Assembly: GCA_031769625.1 (NCBI GenBank) | Contig: JAUIMM010000135.1 | Span: forward strand, 8,111,501 to 8,175,500 | Source: Taudactylus pleione | Lineage: Eukaryota > Chordata > Amphibia > Anura > Myobatrachidae | Length of the DNA stretch: 64,000 nucleotides | Direction: 5' to 3' | Shown: positions 1 through 11,100 of the stretch, in pieces | How the letters are laid out: each line of letters begins with the position of its first letter | How positions within the stretch are numbered: position 1 is the stretch's first letter | Translations under genes and position numbers: made by a program | Notes under the pieces: generated by a model | Seen by the model: the letters and a program-made list of their open reading frames with translations, nothing else | Databases searched by the model: none | What the model was told of the DNA's origin: nothing

Positions 1-62
1 TCTGATTGGTTGCTACGGGCAACATCTACACTTGTAAAAGCTTGCACTTTAGTAATTATACT
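1..62. repeat. Half of a palindromic MITE (TTTACTAAA family)
   Basis: Contains the arm GATTGGTTGCTACGGGCAAC, followed by an end resembling TTTAGTAATTATAC. A complete copy of the same family lies at 61142-61313; interrupted or diverged copies lie at 27412-27690 and 19352-19498. The left half is cut off by the window edge. Confidence 0.75.
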
Positions 63-390
63 AGAGATGTGTGCCGACCCCCGTGTTTTTATTTTGCTTC
101 TGGATCTCTATCTCCTCTTGTTTTGGATCTGCATTGGTATTGCCAAAACTGCCCTTGGTGTTTTGTTTTTTGGTATTGGATCTATATTTTTTCTAAATTT
201 TTTTTATAAAAACAGATAAAATCACATAATTTGGGCCTGTTTTTGTTCCTACTGTATTATTAACCTCAATAACACTTATATCCAGTAATTTCCAATCAAT
301 TTTGACCACCTCACAATATTGATTTTTTTAATCTAGTTTAGGGCCAAAAGATTGCATCCAGCTAGCTGGCTGACTAAGCTAAGCGACAGC
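63..390. repeat. AT-rich dispersed repeat
   Basis: It starts with CTAGAGATGTGTGCCGAC and includes TTTTGACCACCTCACA. The same order of motifs (CTAGAGGTGTGTGCAGAC, then TTTTGACCACCTCACA) recurs at 61497-61740, so this is a dispersed family. No protein similarity was seen. Confidence 0.55.
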
Positions 391-399
391 AGTGGACGG

Positions 400-1160
400 C
401 TCTAACATGTGGAAGTTCAGCTTCCAAGTTCCAACATGGATACAGTGTGTTATACAGTGTGGGTTGGATACACCAATAGTGCACTTACTGTGACAGCAGT
501 GTCGGCAGTGCAGGATGCTGGTGGTGTCCTCAATGCGAGAGTGCCAGTGGTGTCTTCAATGCGGAAGTGCCGTCGGTGTTGGCAGTGTGGTGGTGTTGGC
601 AGAGTCGGGGTCCTGGCAGTGTCCTGAGTGCATAGTGCCGGCAGAGCGGCAAAGCAGGGGTGCCAGCGGTGTCCTTAGTGCAGGAGTGCTGACAGTGTCG
701 GCTGTGCGGGGATGCCCTCGGTGTGGGAGTAGCAGCATTGCGGGTTCGGTGACGGCGTCCTCAATACGTGGGGCAGTAGTGCTGAGGTGCTGGCAGTATC
801 CTTAGTGCAGGGTGCAGGGTGCCGGTGAATCAACAAAGCAGGGGTAACAGAGGTGTCCTCAGTGCATGTGTGCTGACAGTGTCGGCAGTGCAGGGGTGCC
901 GGTGGTGTCCTCAGTGTGGGAGTGTCGGCAGTGTCAGCAGTGTGGGGTCACTGATGGTGTCCTCACTAGGTGGGGCTGCAGTGCAGGGGTGCTGGCAGTA
1001 TCCTTAGCGCAGGGTGTCGGCAGAGTGGGGGTGCCAGCAGTGCCCTCAGTGCATGAGTGCCAGGGGTGTCCTCAATGCAGGGTGCCAGCAGTGTCGGCAG
1101 TAAGAGATGCTGCTAGTGGGGGATGCCGGTGGTGTCAGGCAAGGACGGCATCCTCCTAAA
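400..1160. repeat. GC-rich minisatellite (GTGTCCTCAGTG / GTGTCGGCAGTG units)
   Basis: Degenerate short tandem units built from phrases such as GGTGTCCTCAGTGC and GTGTCGGCAGTG repeat for about 750 bp. The short open frames across it come from the low stop density of the repeat and are not credible genes. Confidence 0.8.
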
Positions 1161-1410
1161 TCCTAACTTTCTGAGGGCTTAACGCTGATTGGCTGAGAGC
1201 CGTGACAGACGGCTCTCTCAGCAAATAACTTTAAGCAAGCTCAATGCAAAACCTCGTTATCCGATAGCAGGATCGCGAGGTTTTGCCTCGGAGTGGGATC
1301 CGGGGCAGGCAAGGAGATCCGAGCTGTGACTCTGATCCCCTCGGATCCCAGAAATTCGGGAGGGTCCGGTTCCCGGAGAACCGGACCCGCTCATCTCTAA
1401 TATATACGCC
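1161..1410. repeat. GC-rich dispersed repeat with internal palindromes
   Basis: Inverted motifs include GAGAGCCGTGACAGACGGCTCTC, and the unit GGTCCGGTTCCCGGAGAACCGGACC ends in CGCTCATCTCTAATA. No coding signal. Confidence 0.45.
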
Positions 1411-1934
1411 TTTATAGGATCACCAAACTCTAAGGGAAATTAGCTTTTTACATGTAAACAATAAATGATGATCAGTAAAATTGACAGTATTGATCAATTG
1501 ATTAAAAAAAGAAAACAATAGAACAGGATATACAGTATGGCCAAAGCTTACTGCTTATTATTATATGAATCTCCATTGATTTGTGCTTTTTGCTGTGCCC
1601 ACCGAAAGCAGGGTGACATTTATACCTTGCTAGCAGGGGTGTCAAAGACCGTTGCCTGTGTCTATTATTGTGTTCTCTGTGAGTTATTTAAGTAAGCCAC
1701 TTTATTTTGTGTTCTAGATACTTGCTTGTGTGTACAATCTGTACCCATGTTCGCAGTACCAGGGGCAAAGCTGCAGAATAAGCCTGGTATAAATCTGGTA
1801 GAGCTGATTTTGGTGCTGGAATCCTCACCTTTTGGCACCAGTAGAATACAGTATGATGACATATATATAAACAATTTGCTAGCATCAAATCTAACCACAG
1901 AAATGGATATTGTAGAAGTGACTGAAGGGTCTAT
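1411..1934. other. No feature recognised
   Basis: AT-rich unique-looking sequence. A short open frame at 1726-1941 has a plausible acceptor upstream (TTGTGTTCTAG) but no recognisable protein and no matching donor. It could include an upstream untranslated exon of the following gene, without positive evidence. Confidence 0.3.
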
Positions 1935-2071
1935 GTACTAAGCCTAAGAGAGAGATAAAGTGGACAGAGATAAAGTACCAACCAATCAGCTCCAAACTGT
2001 CATTTTTCAAACACAGCCTGTGACATGGCAGTTAGGAGCTGATTGGCTGACACGTTATCTCCGTACACTTA
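1935..2071. repeat. Palindromic MITE (AGCTGATTGG family)
   Basis: The arms CAACCAATCAGCTCC and GGAGCTGATTGGCTG flank a loop with TGTCATTTTTCAAACACA. The ends resemble TACTAAGCCTAAGAG and GTACACTTAG. Related copies are at 24749-24904 and 56837-57015. Confidence 0.75.
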
Positions 2072-2926
2072 GGCCCTGATTCAGATCAGCTCGCAGGGTC
2101 TGTGGGCATTTTATTTATTTTTTTTCGTCTCATGCCGCTCGCAAAGCTGTGGGAAACCTCCCACAGCTTGTGCGAGCGGCCTGGAGACCATCGCGATTAT
2201 CGCGACCATCGGCCTTGCGACAAGATCCTGTGGTAGGGTCTAAGCTGCCGCACAGGAGCAGGAAGTCCACTACTGACAACAGTAGTGATGTCAGTAGGGC
2301 CTCCCACAAACGGCAGGCATTCCTAAGGGAACGCCTGCATTTGTGCAGCCACCCCCCTACCTGCCTACAAAACGGGGCGAGCTGTCACTCACCATCAACA
2401 GCCGCCCCGTCTTGTAGCGAGCCCCGTAGTGACTGAACTTCAGTCGCTCTGTGGGGCTCGCGCATCTGCACGCCAGGCGCGGCGCATGCACAGTGACTGA
2501 CAGAATGGGGCATCTGTGGGTGGTGGCTGGGGCAGGTCTCTGTAAACTAGCGCAGGCGTGGCTGGGTGTTTTTATACCAATTTAAGGGCGTGCATAATTA
2601 AAGTGGAGCGTCATTGTATACATCACCGTTTTTTTTGTTTAACTGAAGCATTCACTGTGCTTGAGGTAGCCTAGGGTCTACCTCAAGCACTGCATATGCC
2701 TTCGATGGTTCTCGATGTTACTGATAGTCTTATACAATTTCTGGAGATGACGTGTGCTGCGAAGGGAAAGGGGGCGGCATTAGACCAGCTTGCGATTGCT
2801 TAGATGCCACACGCTAAGACATAGAGGGTGTCCTTAAACCATGCCATGCGATCGCGGGATTTGCATACCCGACCCCTTTCGGCTGCGTGCGATCGCTGCA
2901 TTGTGTCCGGGTCTGAATCGGGCCCA
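2072..2926. repeat. CpG-rich foldback element (GGCCCTGATTCAGA family), copy 1
   Basis: It begins GGCCCTGATTCAGATC and ends in GGTCTGAATCGGGCCC, so the termini are inverted repeats. Internal hallmarks are paired GATGGTCGCGA-type motifs, AGCTGTGGG arms and GATGTCAGTAGGG. At least five other copies are in this window. It looks like a non-autonomous DNA transposon family; no transposase was seen. Confidence 0.7.
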
Positions 2927-2949
2927 TAGACCTCTGAGTGAGATCTTAA

Positions 2950-3153
2950 GGGCCTCATTTATCAATGAGTTTTATCATTCACAATCACGAGTGATAAAAC
3001 TCATTGCGTATGATAAATGGTGCTTCAGCCAATCAGTTCCCAAATTTAATTTTTCAAACAGATAACAGTTGGGAGCTGATTGGCTGAAGCAGCATTTATC
3101 ACACGCAACAAGTTTTATCACTTAATGCTAAAACTTGTTGATAAATGAGGCTC
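2950..3153. repeat. Palindromic MITE (GGGCCTCATTTATCAA family)
   Basis: The termini GGGCCTCATTTATCAA and TTGATAAATGAGGCTC are inverted repeats. The arms contain CAGCCAATCAGTTCCC and GGGAGCTGATTGGCTG around TTTTTCAAACAGATAACAG, so it is distantly related to the AGCTGATTGG elements. Confidence 0.75.
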
Positions 3154-3292
3154 TGAATCTTATATTCACATTGAACTTCATTTTGATTTCACCTTCTGAT
3201 TCTCTTTCTTTCATGCTATCCCAGTCATTATATTGTGCTCCGATTGCCTTTGTACAAACCCGTTTGTCCATTCTGAAATAGATTTTTCTTTA

Positions 3293-3508
3293 ATGTTTGC
3301 TTCTGACATCTCCAGGGTGTCGACCACTGCTGTAAAAAACAATGTGAAGGTCTCCTGGGAAACCCCTAAGAGAATGATGATAAATGTCAACACTTCACAA
3401 CACTCCTCCTCTGATGATCTGCTTGAAACCATTGGGACTTGGAGAGAATCTCACAATGCCTCTACCTCCGCTAGTGTGACACCCACTGCAGTCCCTGTAG
3501 CATTTGCG
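3293..3508 (+). CDS. TMEM176-like: TMEM176-like exon 1 (N-terminal cytoplasmic region)
   Basis: The frame is open through [20 protein letters not shown] and [11 protein letters not shown] and ends at GCG|gtaaga in phase 0. The start is uncertain. The only upstream in-frame ATG is at 3293, but it lies in a stretch that looks like a splice acceptor (tttgcttctgacatctccag, ending 3315). If that acceptor is used, the first in-frame codons are AGG GTG TCG ACC, where an ATG would be expected before Ser-Thr-Thr, and the next ATG is at about 3373. The TMEM176 N-terminus is cytoplasmic and short, which fits. Confidence 0.6.
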
Positions 3509-4734
3509 GTAAGATGCCCTCAATAGCAAATATCATCCCATGCCATAAATGAAATTACCTCTGCAAAATACATTTTAACAAATAACTCATGTTACAAATA
3601 TTCGCTGGGGAGATTGGTTATCATATCCATATCAACACTAAGTACATGTGTGGGCACTACTACAAGGGGCATTGCATAAGGGGCATTGAAAAATTATTGA
3701 AAACAAGGATTGTCAAAAGTCCCACTAATAAAAAATTACAGCAAAGTAAAAAGATTTAAAAAAAATTATATTAGGAAAATTATGTAAATTGTGTATTTTC
3801 AATGTGCTGGGCTCGCCCCCAGTGTGACACAAGGTCATGCTCCTGCAAATGTCATACCAATGGCCTGCGCACAAAAATGGGACATGGCCTTGTGACATGG
3901 AAAATATACAGAAGTGTCCTTACTTACAAACATACTGTAGTAACTGAGACGCTCCTAGACCAGTAGCGTAACATATTTTTCTTTTGATTTTGCATCCTAG
4001 TCGCATTGCAGACTGGGGTAAAGCCGCTCACAGTGTCCTAGATACACTAAATTGCGACTTTAACTGCACAGGAATTGGTTTTACACACCTACAAAGTCGT
4101 GCAATCGGTATGGGATGCCAGCAGTTAGGATCCTGGCTGTCAGAATCCCAAAAACAGTAGCCCTCTTCCTACCCCTACCCTAACCTTCCATCCCTGGTGC
4201 CTGAACAACCTCCCTCCTAGTGCCTAAACCTAACCTCCCCCTCCCCGCACCTCCTTAAGGCCTAACCCTAAGTCTCCCCCTAGTGCCTAACCCTAATGCC
4301 ACACCCTAACTCTCTCCTCCACCTCGCTACTGACGTTCGGTATCCCGGGATGTCGGCGCCAGGATTGTGATAGGCGTAGGGATTCCGGCGCTGTTAGTAT
4401 CAGTACCGGCATCACGGCCGCCGGGATACTGAATGTATCCCCAAAGTGGCAGATGAAGCACAACGAAACTTGACATCAGGAAAAGCCATGCGTCAGAGCT
4501 CTTTTTGTACAGATTGAAACTCAGTCACACACAGATGTGCAAGTATCGCACACCCCATCAATCTGTGTACGCTACCAATGTATTCTTGTCACTTATATGT
4601 GTTTTAATTATGGGAATAAGATGCACATTGTGAGCGAAAAAAAGCAACTCGGCGTGGCAGATTGCACGGGACACGGTACGCCAAGATGGGCTACTTTGGG
4701 GACTGAAGCTACTGTACAAAAGGACACATATGTG

Positions 4735-4772
<38 letters not shown>

Positions 4773-5031
4773 CCAGGAGGTGCGGCACTCACTGACCAAT
4801 ATGAAGATACACAGAGGTGAGCCAGATGATAACATTTCAGTTCTTTATATAACTGTTTTCTGAAGACAGTTATATAAAGAACTGAAATGTTATCATCTGG
4901 CTCACCTCTGTGTATCTTCATATTGGTCCGTGAGTGCCGCACCTCCTGGTCTGTATCTCTATATTGTGGGGGCACCCGGCAAAGTTACTTTTATTCTTTG
5001 ATGAGTGCCGGTCCTGTGTTGCTTATATATA

Positions 5032-5099
<68 letters not shown>

Positions 5100-5102
5100 C
5101 TG

Positions 5103-5139
<37 letters not shown>

Positions 5140-8100
5140 TGCGCTGGTATATAATGGTATGGTATACCGGCACTTCAAGCACCGAGCCGGCTGCTGCTTG
5201 CCACCTGCCGAAAGATCTAGTGCTATGGATGGAGAGACAGCACCACAGCACCATTTTGAATCTCATGGACAGTGCCAGATTTCAAATGACAGCGGTGCAG
5301 TGCCGCTGTCTCTTCATGGAAGCCTGCTGGGCAGAGCACCAAATACACATTGAAATGATAGTCTCCTCATCATGTTATCCCTCATCCTGTGACTGAGACT
5401 GCTGGAGGGACACAAGGGGGAGGTAAGAGGCTGCAGGGGCTTTACTATGGGGCATAATGTTATAAGGGGCATTACTATGTGGCATAATGTGTAAAGGGCA
5501 TTAATACTAGGTGGCATCATTTGTACTACACATTTTCTACAGGGCATTACTGTGTAGCATCACTTGTAAAGGGCATTACTGTGTGTGGCATAATGTGTAT
5601 AAGGGACATTACTTTGTGGCATAATGTGTTAAAAGGGGCACTACTACTGCACAGAATAATGTGTTATAAGGGGCATTACTATTGTGTTGCATAATATGTA
5701 TAAGGGGTACTATGCTGTGATCCTCTACACTGATCAAAATGGGGCACGTCTTAAGGGCATGCCCCTTTTGGGACTTTGGCCCTGATTCAGACCTGCTCAC
5801 TGCCAGAGGTAGCTTGCAGGTCTGAAGGGCATTTTTTTTTTTTTTAGAGTCCGGCCTCCAGGCCGCTCGCTAAGCTGTGGGTGACCACCCACAGCTTTAA
5901 CGAGCGGCCAAGTGATGGTTGTGATGGTTGCGACCATCGTGACCATCGGGGTTTGCGACGAGACCCTTGTGGTAGGGTCTCGTGTGCCGCAAACCCCAGT
6001 AAGCTTCCGTCTCTAATAGAGCCGGAAGCTCACCACTGTCATCACTCATGATGTCAGTGGGGCCTCCCCCAAATGGCAGGCGTTCCTTTGGGAATGTCTC
6101 CATTTGGCCAGCCACCCCCCCCCCAGACCCGCCTACCAAACGTGGCGAGCTGTCGATCAACATCGACAGCCTCCCCTTTTGAATGCGAGCACCGGAGCGA
6201 GTTATTTCTCGCTCGCTCCAGGGCTCACGCACGGGCTCACGCACGCACAGCGGCATGCACACTGCCCGGCTATTGACCCGCTTGTGAGAGCTATGCACTT
6301 GCGAGTGGTCTGAATCAGGCCCTTTATTTTATACTATGTATAGATTACAATTAAATTATAATATGTTACATATAACACTCCTATTCCAGCATTATTGCTA
6401 CAGGTATATAAAGTCAGTCTCAATGGGCCATGTGTAAATTGGCACTGTGCTTACCCTTACAAAGTAATATTACTATCATGTGGAATTATTTCACATTGAT
6501 GCTATAACTTGCCTGGTGCCGTGGCTCATCATAAGGTTTAATTAAGCTTCGTTTATCTTGTGAATATGATTAGAGCCTCACAACGCTCTATAACAATAGG
6601 CATAAGATGAATAATGTTTTCTTTATTTCTGTAGGGCTTTCACTTCACCTTTGGTTGCATCTGTACCATGCTGGCTGTCACTGTCCTCATAGTAAAACTG
6701 CCACTGACTATTTACTATGCAAACACACTTTTTTGGGTGGGGATTCCGGTAAGTAAAATCATATTCTCTTTCCTATCCTGGTCAGTCATATATTCCAACA
6801 GCCCACACTCTACAGTCCACTCATTTTTCCATGACGCAAGGTGCTAATCCACCTTCATTTCTATTACCAGAACACAGGACTGACATACCGTAAGAATAAT
6901 GAAATTGATAAGAAGTCTGATGTAATAAGCGTTGATACTGTAAATGTATGATATGGAAATCCAGTCAGCAGCAGTGCTTGAAATGGGAATTTAGAAGTGG
7001 GGGCTAAAATTTTTTTAATAGAACGGCCGGGGGGTGGAGGCTGCCTCAGGTATGAATATCTAATAACCTTTATACCCATATATCGCTATTTAGCATTGCA
7101 AGTTGCACAAGAAATAATTGCTGTCCAGACTTTGAGTGTGATCCAAAGCACAAAAAGATATTATTACAATAAAAGAGTATTACGCGCTTTGATCTAAACA
7201 ATGAGCGCAAAGGATTATTAAATACATAAGGTACAGTCGTTACATACACATGCGCACCGGTCCCAGTTACAGTCATCAATCCAGAAGCTTGCGATCATAG
7301 GCTATATACCCTAACAGATCATGATAACAACAATGTAGACAGACAAACATAATTCCATTGGTTTTTGCTCTTGGTCTTTCTACTGCCCCGCACTAAGTGT
7401 CTGACAAATTTGTAGCAGACAGCATAACCATTACTCTATCTTCCAATAATCCAGTCAGATGTGATCTGAAGAACTGAGTTTATTATTTGATAGAGGAACT
7501 TGCATAGAAATGATAAGTAATGTGGTAAAACTGTAATCAAACAATAAAAAGCGATTACTATATGGGAATGCAAGGCAAACATATACATAACATGGGATAT
7601 GCAAACAACATGAAACATACAGTATGCAAAGTACAGGCAGCAATGTCACATAGTACAGCTAACATGCATAACATAACTGGCTAAGCAGATCTATGGCACA
7701 GTTGAAGCTTAGAACTCACACTCGTATGCTGTAGCAGGTTGAGCATATGTAATGATGACTGTCTGGGACCATGTGAAAAGGAAAATGGCTGCTTACAGCT
7801 CCTTTAGCCCAGAATGCATTGCTAGACTGTTATGGAATGTTAAGAAGGACAAAATAAATCAGATTTAAACTGCTGCTGTCCTGACCACTAGGTGGGATTG
7901 CTAATGTGAATTAGTGCAACATAACAAACCCTATGTTGAAGGCATGACACTCCCCTTCTGGTATCATTGATACCTCAAATTTAAACTCTAAGTAGGTAAC
8001 AATAAGAATAGTTCAGACACTGGTCTGAGAGACAACTTAGTCTCTCCTTGCTTACAGATCTTGACCTCGACCTTACGAACTTTTTCATCCTTGCTCGGGA

Positions 8101-11100
8101 ATGTCTCGGTGACAATACTCAAAGGCCACTCATTACGTTGTGACTGACAATCTCTGACAAGCACAATGTCACCAGGTTTTAGGTTTGGTTTGGCAACTTG
8201 CCACTTGATCCTTGGCTGCAGGCTAGAGATATATTGTCTTTTTCACCTGTCCCAAAAGGTGTTTGCTAGGCTTTGAACTTGCCTCCATTGTCGTTTGAAT
8301 AAGTCTTTATTGGTGAACTCTCCAGAAGGAGCATAGATAGTTCCGGTCTTCTGAGTAAGAAGAGTAGCAGGAGTAAGTAGAAGCGGATCTTCTGGGTCAT
8401 TAGAAACTGAAGTCAAAGGTCTGGCATTGACGATAGCTGAGACTTCAGCCATGAAAGTTGTTAAACTCTCGTGAGTAAGTCTTGCAGTACCTACTTGTAG
8501 GAATATGGAATCAAGGATTCTGCGTATGATGTCAATCATCTTTTCCCATGTACCTCTCATATGAGAAGAATGAGGCGGATTGAAAGTCCATGTACAACTT
8601 TGCTCACTGAGGTATCTCTCTACACCTTTAGTGTTGATGTTTGAGTGAATTTGTAGTTCTTTGGTTGCGTAAATATTTTGACAGTGATGCCAACCTATAC
8701 ATTCAGTCACTCTTAGAAATGTGGCACGTTTAAATGAACAGGCTGTATGAGTTAGGCAGATAATTGCTCTAAGAAGTGATTTCCAAGTTGAGAATCTTTG
8801 GAATCTGTGTGGCTCAAGTTGACAATGTGAGATCATGGTATGGATCGTTGTCACAGCTAGTACAGCAGCACAAAGTTCTAGCCTGGGTATGGTATTCTCT
8901 GGAAGTGGTGCTAACTTCACTTTGCCCATGACAAACCCAATATGACACTGGCCTTTAATATCCACAGTTTTAAGATATGCAACAGCGGCAATTGTTTGCA
9001 TTGAAGCATCAGAAAATACACATAGTCTCTGGTTTTTTACTTCTGTAGAAGGCACAGGAGCATATGAACGTGTAATATAAAGGTTGGTTAAGGTGGAGAG
9101 AGAACTTTTCCACTCCTCCCACAAATCTCTTTTCTGAAGAGACAGTGGCGCCTCCCAGTCATATGACTCACAGGTTAGGTCTCTGAGCAAGGCTTTACCT
9201 TGGATAGTGACAGGAGCAGCAAATCCTAAGGGGTCATACAAGCTGTTTATAACGGACAAGACACCTCTGCGGGTATAGGGTCTTTCCTCACTGTTCACTT
9301 GGAAGGTAAAGGAGTCAGATTTTAAGTCCCATAAGAGTCCAAGGCTACGTTGAGCTGGTGGAGAATCAGTTCCTAAATCTAAATCCCTTAAGTCACTGGT
9401 ATGATCTTGAGAAGGGAAGGCTTCCATCACTCTTTTGCTGTTGGAAGCTATTTTGTGAAGCCTGAGATTTGAGCAGGCAAGCATTTCCTGAGCTCTCTTG
9501 AGGAGGAGATTTTAAACAGTCATCTACATAGAAATCTTTTTCCACAAGTTGTCTAACATCAGAACCATACTCTAGCTCGCCCTCTTGAGCTGAACATCTG
9601 AGTCTGTAGATGGCAACTGCAGGGGAAGGGCTGTTACCAAAGATGTGTACCCTCATGTGGTACTCTGCAATATCTTTAGAGGGGTCGTTGTCTCTGAAGC
9701 AAAGGAATCTTAGGAAATTCCTGTCACGTTCCCTCACGCGGAAGCAATGAAACGTTTGTTGAATGTCAGCTGTGAAGGCAATAGAGTCCTTACGGAAATG
9801 TATGAGTACTCCAAGGAGTTTGTTGTTAAGGTCTGGTCCCATCAGGAGAACATCATTTAAGGAGATGCCTTCGAACTTGGCACTGGAATCAAACACGACT
9901 CTGATCTGACCTGGTTTCTTTGGGTGGTATACTCCAAACATTGGTAAGTACCAGCATTCATCTGTGTCTTTAAGAATGGGAGCTACCTCATCATGACAGT
10001 CAAATATTTTGTCCATGAAAGAGAAGAAGTGATCTTTCATTTCTGGCTTCCTGTGGAAGTTGCGTTTTAGTGAAGAGAAACGTTTAAATACTTGTTCTCT
10101 GTTGTTAGGTAGTCACCGTCTGTGTGTTTGAAAGGGTAGAGGTGCAACCCAGCTGTTGGCATCATCTTTGACTTGTCCCTTTTTCATTATTTCCAGGAAT
10201 AGATTGTCCTCTATGGACATTACAACTTGGTCATCCCTTTTTGTTCTTTGGAAGACTGTGCACCCCAAAAGTTCTTGGTACAGTAGCTGTCACAGATGTG
10301 GTTGTCACTAGGAGAGTCTATGACAGTGCAGTGTGGTAGTTCCTTTATGAGGAAGTGATTGTGACATGGTTGAAATAGAGAAGGGCGTCCATTTTCTAAA
10401 GTACAGGTAAGCATGCTGTTGACGGTAGCTGGTTTATGCACATTTCCAAGACATACTTCTCCTATTATGACCAATCCTAGGTCTAATCTTTGAGCATAAG
10501 GAGCATTGTGTGGACCATTAATCTGACTTCTGACTTTGTGGACTCGTAAGATATCTCTCCCAATGAGTAGAATTATCTGGGCTAGAGGGTCCAGTTCTGG
10601 TATCAGATGTGCTATACGTTTCAAATGTGCATGATGGATAGCTGTGTCTGGTGTAGGGATTTCAGACCTATTATCAGGGATCTCATTGCATTCAGTGATA
10701 GTGGGTAAGGGACGGCATGTCTTTCCGTCTAAGGAGACTTGAAAGCCAATTGCTCTTCTCCCCATTGTCTCAAAACTCCCTGCACAAGTCCTTAAGGAGT
10801 ATGGCGTGCTGGGTCCTTTGATGTTAAAGGTCTCAAAGAAGGTTGATCTGGCTAGAGACTTGTTACTTTGGTCATCTAGGATTGCATAAAGTTTGACAGC
10901 TTTCTCTGGTTGGCCGTTGGGGTAGACTCTGACTAAACAGATTTTGGAGCAAGATTTGCCACTAATAGTGTCTTTGCTGACTTCAGTAAAGTGAAGTTAT
11001 CTCTGGTATGACTGCAGTAGTGTCTCTTTGCTCCACACTGAACTCCCCGCCATGCTTTCTGTCACCATAACTGTGTTGTAAAGTCAATGGGGAAGGTCCA

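Noticed and set aside
1726..1941. 71-codon frame possibly belonging to a host exon
   Set aside because: No domain, no convincing donor, and ends in a MITE.
4558..5266. Tyr-Ile repeat frames on both strands
   Set aside because: Translations of (TA)n microsatellites and of the palindrome.
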